Notes: generated by a model not told the origin, from the sequence alone. DNA of 64,000 nucleotides from Coenobita brevimanus (GCA_032717465.1 CM064666.1:728001-792000), one strand, 5' to 3'. Counted from the stretch's first letter, positions 44,682-47,615 are shown. Numbers and translations: made by a program.

Positions 44682-45606
44682 GTGCTGGTGGTGGTGATGA
44701 TGATGGTGATGATGACAATGATGATCTGTGACTCAACATTTGCTGGTATGAAAAAGGCTGTAAAATAAGAATGATGATGATGATGATGATGATGATATAT
44801 GAGTGGAGGGAGTGAGTGAGAGTTGTGAGTAAAGGAAGAAAGAGAGGGAGAGAGAGAGAGGTGGGGAGGAGAGGAAGGGAGGGGGGAAGGAAAGTTGGAA
44901 GTGCGGAGGAAGGAAGAAAGAGTTGGGAATGTGGAGGGTGGGAGGAAGAGTTAGAATTGTGGAGAGAGAGGGAGCAAATGAATACAGGAATGCAGGTCAT
45001 AAAGGAAGACTGAATGAAGGAAGGTTAGATAGATAGATAAATAGATAGTAAGGCTTTCTGTAAAAGAGGTGGGAGGGGGAGATGGAGGGGGAGGCCAAGG
45101 ATGAGATGGAGGGATGGAGTGGAGAGGTGTATGAGAGAGGGGGGTGTGAGCTGGGAGCAGGGCAGTGAGATGGCGGGGGACAGGGCAACATGGAGGCAAT
45201 TTGTTTGTGGCCACCCCTTACAGGATTAAGGCATCTGGCAATAGATAGATAGATAGACAGATTCTCCTTGCCCAAACTCACAGAAACGGAGATAGATAGA
45301 TATATAGATAGTAGAACTTTCTGTACAAGATATTTTACCACTTTCTCCTCACCCAAACTCACAGAAACGGAAATAGATAGATAACGAGATAGTAAGGCTT
45401 TGTGTACAAGATATTTGACCACTTTCTCCTCACCCAAACTCACAGAAACGGAGAAGGTGATCAAGGGGGACTTAATGAGGGAAGGTTACAATCCCAGATC
45501 CATCCGGGACCCCCTCTACTTCCTCGAGGGTGGTGCCACAGCCTCGTACGTCACCCTCACCCCCACCCTGTATGATAAAATTGTGCAGGGGGACATTAGG
45601 CTGTAA
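21191..45606 (+). CDS. Fatp: Long-chain fatty acid transport protein, FATP/SLC27A1-4-like acyl-CoA synthetase (whole gene)
   Basis: Fifteen-exon model: 21191-21203 (candidate), 24289-24391, 25504-25657, 26437-26562, 28673-28784, 30268-30354, 31029-31176, 32745-32946, 33257-33331, 34987-35104, 37457-37600, 39546-39680, 41743-41900, 43387-43540, 45446-45606. All phases join and give 629 aa with a TAA stop. FATPs are membrane enzymes that activate long-chain and very-long-chain fatty acids with CoA and ATP and so drive uptake. Seen: an N-terminal hydrophobic segment and PRDI motif, the AMP-binding P-loop [14 protein letters not shown] (about 229-242), [10 protein letters not shown], the GNGLQPGLW...EFYGSTEGN block (about 346-376), RTGD, and the FATP signature [17 protein letters not shown] (about 491-507). 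Closest in style to the insect Fatp / vertebrate FATP1/4 branch. Introns are rich in LINE ends and in partial copies of the neighbouring exon ends. Confidence 0.95.
21238..21460. repeat. Family H fragment
   Basis: Contains GGGTGCTGGGAGGGATGCCTT, CACGTGGTGGCATCGACATA and GGGTTCATGTTCAGGTGTGA, related to 18235-18578. Strongly diverged. Confidence 0.45.
21773..21896. repeat. Long direct repeat flanking an L-A insertion (left copy)
   Basis: 124 bp, about 95% identical to 22151-22274. The two copies flank the antisense L-A at 21903-22150, so they look like a very long target-site duplication. Confidence 0.85.
21903..22150 (-). mobile_element. L-A LINE 3' end (antisense) between 124-bp direct repeats
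   Basis: Tail TCTATCTATCTATC, inverted box (CCAGATGCCTCAATCCCATT), antisense reverse-transcriptase C-terminus ending at the GGCCATGTGGAGAGG-equivalent. 5' truncation falls exactly at the start of the right direct repeat. Confidence 0.8.
22151..22274. repeat. Long direct repeat flanking an L-A insertion (right copy)
   Basis: See the left copy at 21773. Differences are a handful of substitutions, so the insertion is not brand new. Confidence 0.85.
22275..22890. other. FATP intron 1 DNA, nothing recognised
   Basis: No exon-like or repeat-family sequence identified. The longest frames are on the - strand (97 and 140 codons) without family motifs. Confidence 0.4.
22895..23065 (-). mobile_element. 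L-C LINE 3' fragment (antisense)
   Basis: GTAAAGGCTCCAACATGCTTG, ATCTCTGGCAGCCTTCTTAT and CTCATCCCAGGTCTTTTTCA match the inverted L-C end. Confidence 0.65.
23070..23870. other. FATP intron 1 DNA, nothing recognised
   Basis: A pogo-like terminus may be present near 23066 (ACAGTCTCAGTTAACTGGGA), but no partner end was found. No exon seen. Confidence 0.35.
23875..24050 (+). mobile_element. SINE-like repeat ending in GATGAT
   Basis: Shares TTGGGATTAATTGCTCACAT, GCCAGCCAAGGGTGAGTGAGG and a tail GGATTGGATGATAG with better copies at 37835-37985 and 43875-44070. Class uncertain. Confidence 0.5.
24060..24200 (+). mobile_element. S-B repeat, 3' part, degenerate
   Basis: CTACATGTCAACAGGTAGGT, AGAGGGTTAATGCCCCTCCC and the worn box AGATTATGGCATTTGGCAGT with a short TAG tail. 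Confidence 0.55.
24289..24391 (+). CDS. Fatp: FATP exon 2: membrane-proximal N-terminus
   Basis: Acceptor TTTTCAG, donor AA|GTAAGT, phases 1 in and 2 out. Encodes [20 protein letters not shown] then [14 protein letters not shown]. The PRD motif corresponds to the RRD of vertebrate FATPs just after the N-terminal membrane segment. Confidence 0.8.
24498..24738 (+). mobile_element. S-B repeat, 5' part, degenerate
   Basis: AGTGCTGCCTACTTCTTCCTT, AATGGTTTCCTGTAACCCAGG and ATGCTGGGTGGTAACCGTAT match S-B; the 3' box is lost. Confidence 0.6.
25185..25440 (+). mobile_element. L-C LINE 3' end
   Basis: Sequence for an ...[15 protein letters not shown] block near 25188, then GTGAGAGGCAGATC, GGCTGCTAGAGATCAAGCAG and GAGCCTTTAAAAATAAAAC. 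The reading frame is broken. It lies just before FATP exon 3. Confidence 0.65.
25504..25657 (+). CDS. Fatp: FATP exon 3
   Basis: Acceptor CTTGCAG, donor CAG|GTATAG, phases 2 in and 0 out. Encodes [38 protein letters not shown] and EESWTFNQ, equivalent to the start of the adenylation domain (…ALIFEG...WTFRQ in vertebrates). Confidence 0.9.
26060..26165 (+). mobile_element. L-D LINE 3' terminal fragment
   Basis: GAGCTCCTGGCTTTGGTTCC, TTCTTCCTT and an A-run match the L-D 3' end. Only about 100 bp remains. Confidence 0.55.
26437..26562 (+). CDS. Fatp: FATP exon 4
   Basis: Acceptor TTATTTCAG, donor AAG|GTGAGG, phase 0 both sides, 42 codons. Encodes [20 protein letters not shown] then [20 protein letters not shown], matching the GDVVAIFMENRxEFVGLWLGL block of FATPs. 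Confidence 0.93.
26640..26860 (+). mobile_element. L-E LINE 3' UTR fragment
   Basis: TTTTTAACGTGACAGCGTCC, CGCTACAGAATGTGGTGAAT-like sequence, GGAGGTCCGGATGATGATG tail. It lacks the coding part. Confidence 0.7.
27245..27640 (-). mobile_element. S-B repeat (antisense) with small expansion
   Basis: Inverted box (CCTGTAGGGGTGGTCATGTG), GTTGGTTATATGGTTACCAC, GTCACTCAATGTAAAGCCTC; at about 27520-27610 the unit GATGAAGGAAGAAGTAGGCA occurs three times. Confidence 0.7.
27755..27960 (+). repeat. MITE-G related fragment
   Basis: Contains the core TCCTTTCC...AGCACT...TTGTGACTA, CTAGTGTTAATCTATTG and AAGATGGAGAGATGGCAAC shared with MITE-G. Confidence 0.5.
27975..28105 (-). mobile_element. L-A LINE 3' fragment (antisense)
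   Basis: TGCCTTGATCCCATAAGGGG box and antisense C-terminal sequence with CATATGTCTCTCCACTCCCT. Joined directly to repeat F. Confidence 0.6.
28106..28490. repeat. Dispersed repeat F with internal duplication and T-runs
   Basis: Begins TGAATTGCAAGCCACAGCTC. Two internal units (about 130 bp) each contain a T-run followed by AGATGATGCC(G/C)TGGATGTTT and AGTTTATAATAAA. Ends GTGGGATAAAAAAAAAGGTC. A second copy lies at 58608-58975. Non-coding. Confidence 0.65.
28673..28784 (+). CDS. Fatp: FATP exon 5
   Basis: Acceptor TTTGTAACAG, donor GATG|GTGAGT, phases 0 in and 1 out. Encodes [20 protein letters not shown] and [17 protein letters not shown], the region matching ...GVEAALINTNLRRD...KALVFG in FATPs. 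Its 3' end has a decayed echo at 29281-29395. Confidence 0.92.
28860..28985. repeat. TAG trinucleotide microsatellite
   Basis: Imperfect GTAGTAGTAG with a duplicated CCTGCAGTTATAGTAGTAG unit. Confidence 0.8.
29028..29105 (-). mobile_element. tRNA-derived SINE head (antisense)
   Basis: On the - strand: TTGGCTCAGTGGTAATGTG (A box) and GAGATCGAATCTTGC (B box), with spacing of a tRNA. It lacks a full acceptor stem pairing, so it is read as a SINE head, not a tRNA gene. Confidence 0.6.
29175..29280. repeat. Family H fragment
   Basis: AGTAGACTGCAGGCTGAAG, AGCAGTCCACCATCTTCCTT and GGAATAGGGAGAGAGGTG match the H end at 55305-55400. Confidence 0.5.
29281..29395 (+). pseudogene. Echo of FATP exon 5 donor region
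   Basis: TTTGTGGAGCTGATTTGCAG and GTGAGTAATGGTTAGCC align with TATGTGGAGCTGACTTGCAA and the real donor GTGAGTGAGGCTTAATC at 28755-28805. Similarity continues to GCTACCAGGTG (real GTGACCAGGTG). The donor AAG|TTTGAG equivalent is damaged. An old partial duplicate about 530 bp downstream. Confidence 0.65.
29396..30267. other. FATP intron 5 remainder, nothing recognised
   Basis: No exon or named repeat. 29520-29690 is an open + frame of low interest (64 codons). Confidence 0.4.
30268..30354 (+). CDS. Fatp: FATP exon 6
   Basis: Acceptor ATTTCAG, donor AGAG|GTACAG, phase 1 both sides. Encodes [19 protein letters not shown] and [11 protein letters not shown] fast-evolving linker, aligned to the variable segment before the P-loop (EVHASLDPS...LFCSG in FATP4). 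Confidence 0.8.
30416..30434. repeat. CT microsatellite
   Basis: Short CT run after FATP exon 6. Confidence 0.7.
30665..30877 (+). mobile_element. L-A LINE 3' end
   Basis: GTGAGTGAGAGGGAGGGGGA, GGATGAGATGCAGGATGGAG, CTAAAGGATTAAGGTGCATG box and TAGATAGATAGA tail. Frame broken. Confidence 0.7.
30955..30990 (+). repeat. Echo of FATP exon 7 acceptor
   Basis: TTGACCATTTAATTTTCCTC, AG and GTGCAT repeat the real acceptor TTGAGCATTTATCATTTTAC, AG and GTGCAT exactly 50 bp downstream. Separated by an ATT microsatellite. The AG is intact. Confidence 0.6.
31029..31176 (+). CDS. Fatp: FATP exon 7: ATP/AMP-binding P-loop
   Basis: Acceptor TTTTACAG. Encodes a Ser/Pro-rich linker then [19 protein letters not shown] and [20 protein letters not shown] is the signature of the adenylate-forming family that holds ATP phosphates; the lysine is present. 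The donor AAG|GTGGAC is weak beyond the GT. Phase 2 joins exon 8 to restore the HSR motif. Confidence 0.95.
31205..31575 (+). mobile_element. S-B repeat, full length
   Basis: GTAGGTGGCGGTGACCATCA to the box GGGATTATGACGTTTGGCTA. About 370 bp, alignable throughout with 52512-52880. Confidence 0.8.
31727..31870 (-). mobile_element. L-D LINE 3' end (antisense)
   Basis: T-run, then ATGCAAGGAAGAGGGAACCA, AAGGCCAAGAGCCCACAAAC and CCAAATTCAAGATCC, the inverted L-D 3' UTR. Confidence 0.7.
32100..32460 (-). mobile_element. L-A LINE 3' end (antisense), internally duplicated
   Basis: TATCTGTAGCAAGACACCTT and the GGGGTGGCCACAAGCAAATC box. The segment with CCCTGCCATTTCA and CTCATATACCTC occurs three times, with a CT run. 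Confidence 0.7.
32510..32596 (+). mobile_element. L-A LINE 3' terminal fragment
   Basis: AAATGGCAGGGGACAGAGGT, GGTGATTTGTTTGTGGCCAC, GGCATCTGGCTATTGATAGA tail. Confidence 0.65.
32745..32946 (+). CDS. Fatp: FATP exon 8
   Basis: Acceptor CTTACAG, donor ACT|GTGAGT. Encodes [40 protein letters not shown] and [20 protein letters not shown]. The LPLHHTSG motif matches LPLYHSAG of FATPs, and [15 protein letters not shown] matches SASRFWDDCIKYNCT. Confidence 0.96.
32990..33150 (-). mobile_element. L-C LINE 3' fragment (antisense)
   Basis: TATAGAGGCTCTGATATGCT, ATCTCTGGCAGCCTCCCTAT and ACCTCATCCCAGGTCTTTTT. Confidence 0.65.
33257..33331 (+). CDS. Fatp: FATP exon 9
   Basis: Acceptor GACTTTCAG, donor AAG|GTTAGA, phase 0, 25 codons. 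Encodes [20 protein letters not shown] and DQQHK, matching VQYIGELCRYLL...NQHQ of FATP4. Confidence 0.95.
33365..33430 (+). mobile_element. L-A LINE 3' tail
   Basis: AAACCCTTTGCGGGATTAGG, GCGTCGGGCTATAGATAGA tail, identical in its box to the 35550-36135 copy. Tail only. Confidence 0.6.
33455..33790 (+). mobile_element. L-A LINE 3' end, decayed
   Basis: GAGGAGCATGTGGAGTTACC, GGTTTGGCTGTGTGGAGATG and the box GGGATTAAGGCATCTGATTA. The reading frame is broken several times. Confidence 0.7.
33796..34600 (+). mobile_element. L-E LINE 3' end with open reverse-transcriptase C-terminus
   Basis: Frame 33836-34348 (170 codons) reads [60 protein letters not shown] and [20 protein letters not shown] before a stop. 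These are the C-terminal motifs of RTE-like ORF2 proteins (TYG.E.W, LRW.GHVERM). A 3' UTR of about 250 bp ends GGTCCAGATGATGATGATGA. 5'-truncated. Confidence 0.85.
34605..34986 (+). repeat. Tandem array of FATP exon 10 acceptor echoes (65-bp unit)
   Basis: TTTTGTGTTCAG|GTAC or |GTGC recurs with acceptor-like exon starts at 34617, 34682 and 34747 (65-bp spacing), then 34916 after an L-A insertion, and the real exon at 34987. Each unit also carries GGGATTGTACCATGAAATTA or a variant. All complete copies keep an AG with the same tract as the real one. Confidence 0.85.
34808..34907 (+). mobile_element. L-A fragment inserted in the exon 10 acceptor array
   Basis: GGTCAGTCAAATGGTGGATG, GGCGTTTTGTGTGTGGCCAC, GGATTAGGACATTGGGCTAC, ATAGATAG. 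It splits one 65-bp unit, so the array is older than this insertion. Confidence 0.75.
34987..35104 (+). CDS. Fatp: FATP exon 10: YGSTE motif
   Basis: Acceptor GTGTTCAG, donor ATGA|GTAAGA, phases 0 in and 1 out. Encodes [20 protein letters not shown] and [19 protein letters not shown]. This is the FATP block GNGLR..IW..F..RF....EFYGATE that contributes to AMP binding; alanine is replaced by serine in YGSTE. Confidence 0.97.
35150..35430 (-). mobile_element. CR1/L2-like LINE 3' end (antisense)
   Basis: The - frame reads [40 protein letters not shown] and [19 protein letters not shown]. The pattern FSFPNR.ID.WN.LP..IV.A.....FK...D is typical of CR1/L2-type reverse transcriptase ends. Single copy in this window. 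Confidence 0.75.
35401..35470. repeat. GT microsatellite
   Basis: TGTGTG dinucleotides with TCTGTG interruptions. Confidence 0.8.
35550..36135 (+). mobile_element. L-A LINE 3' end, best-preserved copy
   Basis: The frame 35559-36104 (181 codons) is uninterrupted: [98 protein letters not shown] and [16 protein letters not shown]. The box GGATTAGGGCGTCGGGCTAT and TAGATAGATAG tail follow. These are the C-terminal motifs of RTE-like ORF2. The catalytic YxDD region is missing. Confidence 0.88.
36133..36200 (+). pseudogene. Echo of FATP exon 10 end and donor (first)
   Basis: GACATTAATTATATCACAGA, ATTCAATAGATCCACAAACG and CATGAGTAAGAT align without gaps to the last about 60 nt of exon 10 and its donor (roughly 70% identical by eye). 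The donor hexamer GTAAGA is preserved. Confidence 0.65.
36284..36345 (+). pseudogene. Echo of FATP exon 10 end and donor (second, older)
   Basis: Reads [18 protein letters not shown] in the frame corresponding to [38 protein letters not shown] against AGTTCTATGGGTCCACCGAA. A cryptic donor GGCAAG|GTAAAT is present. Confidence 0.6.
36367..36604. repeat. Tandem duplication, about 130-bp unit
   Basis: 36369-36470 and 36508-36604 share CAGTGGGGAAAAGGG, GTCTGGTTTGCTCTCATATA-like sequence and CTTTGCATCT. A third start (CCCACCCCATTTAAGGGAAG) lies at 36221, so these units are continuous with the exon 10 donor echoes. Confidence 0.7.
36710..36880 (+). mobile_element. L-A LINE 3' end
   Basis: GTGGAGGGGGAGACTGAGAT, GGAGGCGATTTGTTTGTGGC, the box GGGATTGAGGCGCCTGGCTG and a short tail. 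Confidence 0.7.
37028..37210 (+). repeat. MITE-G related fragment, degenerate
   Basis: GGCAAAAAGAGACAAAGTTT, ATTTCTTTGTGAGGAGCATC and GAAGATGAAAAGATGGAGTG follow the MITE-G core order. Confidence 0.35.
37270..37456 (+). repeat. Three-fold 67-bp tandem repeat of the FATP exon 11 acceptor
   Basis: Acceptor-plus-exon starts lie at 37323, 37390 and 37457 (real), exactly 67 bp apart and nearly identical: TTTAATTTGTCTTTCAG then TGAACACC. The two echoes continue AAGATTTGA, giving an in-frame stop if used in phase 1. Confidence 0.92.
37457..37600 (+). CDS. Fatp: FATP exon 11
   Basis: Acceptor CTTTCAG, donor CCTG|GTATGT, phase 1 both sides. Encodes [40 protein letters not shown] and GLCIKCPPG. It matches the VGA.GF....IYP..L......GLC..C.PGE stretch of FATPs. 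Both ends are locally multiplied. Confidence 0.95.
37601..37815 (+). repeat. FATP exon 11 donor echoes (two copies)
   Basis: ATGGCCTCTGTATCAAATGT, CCACCTG|GTATGTTGCT and GTGATGTGATTCTCTCTCTC occur at 37682-37740 and 37752-37810, copying the last about 28 nt of exon 11 plus donor and CT-rich intron. Donors at 37710 and 37781 are intact. Confidence 0.92.
37835..37985 (+). mobile_element. SINE-like repeat ending in GATGAT
   Basis: TTGGGGTTTATTGCTATCAT, GCCACTCAGGGATGATTGAG, CATGGGGCAACACTGGATTA, GATGATGATG. Same family as 23875 and 43875. Confidence 0.6.
38048..38506. repeat. 27-bp minisatellite, 17 near-perfect copies
   Basis: The unit contains GGTAGAAAATGGGAAGTATG followed by TAAGTGT and repeats 17 times with almost no variation. 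Because 27 is a multiple of three, two + frames stay open (repeat peptides VVENGKYVS and CGRKWEVCK). No evidence that it is translated. Each unit carries a donor-like ATGTAAGT. Confidence 0.97.
38594..38646 (+). mobile_element. 5S rRNA-derived segment (SINE3-like head)
   Basis: GGTTAGTACTTGGATGGGTG, ACCGCCTGGGAACACC and GATGCTGCTGGC match the 3' half of eukaryotic 5S rRNA. The 5' half and box A are absent, so it is not a 5S gene. It is fused directly to an S-B tail at 38647, suggesting a 5S-derived SINE. Confidence 0.8.
38647..38770 (+). mobile_element. S-B 3' tail fused to 5S-derived head
   Basis: CTCCCTACGTGTCAAGTGGG, GGAGGATTAGTGCCCCTCCC and a box GGATACATGGCATCTGGCAA, followed by AATGAATGAATGA instead of TAGA. 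Confidence 0.75.
39045..39175 (-). mobile_element. L-D LINE 3' end (antisense)
   Basis: T-rich run, TGTAAGGAAGAAGGAACCAA, AGGCCAGGAGCCCACAAACT and GTCAAATTCAAGATCC. Confidence 0.7.
39285..39512 (+). mobile_element. L-A LINE 3' end, tandemly duplicated
   Basis: AGGGAGGTATGAGCTGGGG through GCCACCCCT and GGATTAAGG(T/C)(G/A)(C/T)CTGGCTAT occurs twice (39280-39382 and 39394-39500). Confidence 0.7.
39546..39680 (+). CDS. Fatp: FATP exon 12
   Basis: Acceptor CTTGCTAG, donor ACAG|GTAATA, phase 1 both sides. Encodes [40 protein letters not shown] and AFRTG, matching GE.G.LVG.I......F.GY....A..KKI...VF..GD.A..TGD of FATPs. Confidence 0.96.
39700..40350 (+). mobile_element. L-A LINE 3' end with 38-bp minisatellite expansion
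   Basis: The Gly/Arg-rich coding segment (GAGGCCAAGGATGAGATGGA) is expanded into about 12 copies of a 38-bp unit from 39760 to 40215, then the normal L-A end with GGATTAAGGCGTCTGGCAAT and TAGATAGATAG. Since 38 is not a multiple of three, the expansion destroyed the ORF2 frame. Confidence 0.85.
40385..40597. repeat. MITE-G, complete copy
   Basis: Inverted termini TACTCCTTTCACCATAACTT at left and GGTTAGAGTGAAAGTAGTGT at right. The core has AGCTCAGTGACAAAATC and CACTTCTTTGTGACTAGCAT. Non-coding. Confidence 0.65.
40625..41305. repeat. 27-bp minisatellite with about 25 copies
   Basis: The unit reads GAAGGAAGTGAGTCACCCAT followed by AATTGGA, with variants (TTTGTGA, CACCCCCAT). Each unit holds TGAGTCA (AP-1 consensus) and GTGAGT. 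The - frame repeats MGDSLPSPI. Homogenised but less uniform than 38048-38506. Confidence 0.95.
41488..41730. repeat. TAG/CTA microsatellite, two orientations
   Basis: TAGTAGTAG at 41490-41530 and ACTACTACT with GCTGCTGCT and CTCCTCCTC to 41730. The pyrimidine-rich end lies directly before the FATP exon 13 acceptor. Confidence 0.9.
41743..41900 (+). CDS. Fatp: FATP exon 13: RWKGENVS signature
   Basis: Acceptor CTCTCGTAG, donor CAG|GTAATA, phases 1 in and 0 out. Encodes [40 protein letters not shown] and [28 protein letters not shown] is the FATP/VLACS family signature required for activity. Its last 39 nt and donor are echoed four times downstream. Confidence 0.97.
41901..42275 (+). repeat. 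Four echoes of FATP exon 13 end and donor, in CT-rich DNA
   Basis: TACCCCAACGCTGAGGTGGC or TATCCCAA(C/T)GCTGAGG, TGTGTATGGCGTGCAG and GTAATACAACTCTCTC recur with donors at 41969, 42099, 42193 and 42271 (the last altered to GTTTTG|GTAAGG). The first echo is identical to the exon over 39 nt. Divergence rises with distance. Confidence 0.95.
42300..42345. repeat. CT microsatellite
   Basis: CT dinucleotide run ending the exon 13 echo array. Confidence 0.85.
42560..42650 (+). mobile_element. L-A LINE 3' terminal fragment
   Basis: ATGGCAGGGGACAGGGCGAC, GGAGGCGATTTGTTTGTGGC, GATTGAGGCATCTGGCAATA tail. Confidence 0.75.
42890..43386 (+). repeat. Tandem array with two echoes of the FATP exon 14 acceptor
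   Basis: Acceptor-plus-exon echoes begin at 43001 (CTCCTCTCAG then GTGCCCCACATGGAAGG) and 43265 (GTCCCGTCTCAG then GTGCCCGACACGGAAGG); the real exon begins at 43387. Each echo keeps about 25 nt of exon, then AAAGTAG (in-frame stop) and GATTCCCTGGGCATTATAAG/TAGATAGA units. Confidence 0.92.
43387..43540 (+). CDS. Fatp: FATP exon 14
   Basis: Acceptor CTGTCTCAG, donor ACAG|GTGAGT, phases 0 in and 1 out. Encodes [40 protein letters not shown] and [12 protein letters not shown], matching [12 protein letters not shown] and LP.YARP.F.R of FATP4. Confidence 0.97.
43575..43862 (+). mobile_element. S-B repeat, 5' part
   Basis: TTGTGGTAGGTGGAGGTGCT, GACAAGCCAAATGGTTTCCT and GCAGGGTGGTAACCATATAT. The end after CCATAT is replaced by AT repeats. 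Confidence 0.7.
43875..44070 (+). mobile_element. SINE-like repeat ending in GATGAT
   Basis: ATTGCTCATGTAATGCCACT, CAGGGATGAGTGAGGCTGGT, CTACGCTCCTCATGGGGCAA and GTAGATGATGG. The front (GCACCCAGTGATTTAGTGGG) could derive from a tRNA-like head. Confidence 0.6.
44083..44195 (-). mobile_element. L-C LINE 3' fragment (antisense)
   Basis: AAAGGCTCCAACATGCTTGC, CCTAATGGCGGCTCTCCACG and CCCTGTTCAGTCCCTTAACC. Confidence 0.65.
44360..44735. repeat. GATGATGGTGGT compound microsatellite
   Basis: Starts at an L-E-like tail (AGGGTGGGTTAGGATGATGT) and expands into 330 bp of GAT/GGT trinucleotides. Frames of Asp/Gly or Ser/Pro are artefacts. Confidence 0.9.
45060..45262 (+). mobile_element. L-A LINE 3' end
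   Basis: GGGGAGGCCAAGGATGAGAT, GGAGGCAATTTGTTTGTGGC, GGATTAAGGCATCTGGCAAT and TAGATAGATAGA tail, which leads straight into the exon 15 acceptor echoes. Confidence 0.8.
45263..45445 (+). repeat. Two echoes of the FATP exon 15 acceptor, 81-bp period
   Basis: CCCAAACTCACAG then AAACGGA(G/A)A occurs at 45284, 45365 and the real 45446, exactly 81 bp apart. After the first 9 nt of exon the echoes continue as ATAGATAGA. Used as exons, both would soon reach an in-frame TAA at 45383-45385. Confidence 0.93.
45446..45606 (+). CDS. Fatp: FATP terminal coding exon
   Basis: Acceptor AACTCACAG. Encodes [40 protein letters not shown] and [17 protein letters not shown] (TAA 45604-45606). It matches the K..L..EG.DP....DPL.Y......Y..L....Y..I..G...L C-terminus of FATPs. 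Confidence 0.96.
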
Positions 45607-45714
45607 GTGTGCAGCATGGAGGAGCGTTGGTTGTGTGTTGACTTTTCTTTATGTTCGCATTCAGTATATGTTCTTGTTCTGATTTGCGTTTGTGGGTGTG
45701 TGTGGGTGTATTTT

Positions 45715-45731
45715 TTTTTCTGTGTGTGTGT

Positions 45732-45776
<45 letters not shown>
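45715..45776. repeat. GT microsatellite in the FATP 3' region
   Basis: About 25 GT dinucleotides 110 bp after the stop, probably within the 3' UTR. Confidence 0.85.
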
Positions 45777-45780
<4 letters not shown>

Positions 45781-45827
45781 TTTGGAAGAAAGGGTTAATG
45801 GAAAAATGATTTATTATTTTTATAAAT

Positions 45828-45895
45828 ACATGGAGGCGATTTGTTTGTGGCCACCCCTTATGGGATTAAGGCATCTGGCAATAGGTAGATAGATT
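45828..45895 (+). mobile_element. L-A LINE 3' tail
   Basis: ATGGAGGCGATTTGTTTGTG, CCTTATGGGATTAAGGCATC and TGGCAATAGGTAGATAGA. Confidence 0.75.
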
Positions 45896-46207
45896 GATAC
45901 AGTATTATTATTTTTGTTACTTATTTTTGTCCTGTTCATTATATACAAAAAAAAGATACACCACATGGCTTACTGAGGATAGACTTGTGTACAGTACAGT
46001 GCATAGTTCTTGTGTGTGGCTAAGATTCATTAAGTTGACCAAGGGAACTGATTAGTTTTTGAAGGAATATAGTACTGGTACAGTATGAGTAAGCTCAGAA
46101 TGACCTTTTTTTTTTGTTGAATTGATTGATTTCTTTAATTTATCCTGAGTGTTTTATGAAATTGTTTGTACTTGTCATTATTATGGATTGTTTCTTGTAT
46201 GTATTTT

Positions 46208-46260
<53 letters not shown>

Positions 46261-46262
<2 letters not shown>

Positions 46263-46702
46263 ATAAACCCTCAATATACTGAACCCTCTCTTAAGGAATT
46301 TCAGTTTTAATGACCTGCTTGAGGTGGCCAAGTGTCATGCTCATTTAATGAGTTTTCATTTGGTAATAGAATTGACATGCAGGCAACACTGACCAGTGTG
46401 GCATTCCTATACACATGCACACACACACGTCTCCTCCACATCCTGCAGAATGGTCTCTGGGTGACCAGCATCGTGAGAGGAGTTGTAAATAAAACATTTA
46501 TGGAGAAAAAGAGTTATTTAAACCCAGCTGTATGTTATATATGACTGTACGGCCAAACGACACTCCATATTTAACGATCTTTGTTTGGTAAAAGCCACAA
46601 CACCTGGGAAATTACCAAACAGCTTGGTGATTGGCTTTAACAAACTGTCAGCTGTAACGTCAAGGGTCTGCTACCAATTAGTTCCCTATATCGAGGGTGT
46701 AC

Positions 46703-46704
<2 letters not shown>
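46261..46704. repeat. pogo-like MITE
   Basis: The left end CAATAAACCCTCAATATACT and the reverse complement of the right end (CAGTACACCCTCGATATAGG) match at about 19 of 24 positions. The CCCTCGATATA motif is typical of pogo/Tigger-type ends. About 440 bp, no transposase. CA/TA microsatellites flank both ends. An AATAAA at 46262 falls in its end. Confidence 0.6.
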
Positions 46705-46751
<47 letters not shown>

Positions 46752-46924
46752 TATATATGGTTTATATTATTTTAGTTTTTTGTTGTTGTATAAGCTGGTA
46801 TTTACACCTGCACTGTATTTGTTTTATGCATTACACACCAGTAAAAGTTTTTGTATTTGCCTTTATGTACAGTATATATATGTATTTGTTTATTTATTAG
46901 TGTATATTTCAGGAGTACAGTATT

Positions 46925-47025
46925 GTGTATCTTGAATTTGGTTCTCTGTTGTATTTTTTCTCTTGGAGGGAACTGTTAGTGCAGTCTCATGGCCTTTGGT
47001 TCCTTCTTCCTCGCATAAAAATATA
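46925..47025 (+). mobile_element. L-D LINE 3' terminal fragment
   Basis: CTTGAATTTGGTTCTCTGTT, GGAGGGAACTGTTAGTGCAG, GGCCTTTGGTTCCTTCTTCC and ATAAAA. Confidence 0.75.
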
Positions 47026-47029
47026 TATA

Positions 47030-47615
47030 TATATATATTATCTGACAAGGTTAACTGATGAGTAATGGATGTTTGGGTTAATCTCTGGATAGTCAGTTGA
47101 TGGTTCTTATCATTTTATGCCTTCAGCCCCATATTGTTTACGGTCACTATTAGGAATTATTTACCTAGCAAGAGTAGAGTAAATTTCCACGATCAAGTTT
47201 ACGTTTAGTTTTTCTTTACGTAACTCTCTCTCTCGGCTTCCAACCTCGCCTACATATTGACACCATATCCATCTTTCAGTTCTTCTTTACATAACCCCCC
47301 TGTCTCTCTCTCTCTCTCAGCATCCAGCCTCTCGTACTCACATTCACACCATATCCATCCACTCTGCTATTCCCTCCATCTCCCTCCTTCAAACCCTCCC
47401 TCTCCACCACACTACCCACATTCATTCTCTCCATACTAACCTTTTTATTTTTTTATAGTTGAATATATGGTTAGAAGTTTTGTAATCCTGTAATCTGTCA
47501 AAGGCTCGGAAAAAAAACATAATTACTTCTGTGGTCATTTATTAGTTGCCATCTTTACAGTTCAGGGATAATATTGTACAGCAGTTGGACGAGCAGTGGT
47601 TAAATTATATAGGGT
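47030..47615. other. Intergenic DNA, nothing recognised
   Basis: Two short CT-rich stretches at 47225 and 47300. No gene. Confidence 0.4.

Noticed and set aside
44249..45000. Asp/Gly-rich 160-codon and Ser/Pro-rich 213-codon frames
   Set aside because: Products of the GAT/GGT trinucleotide microsatellite.
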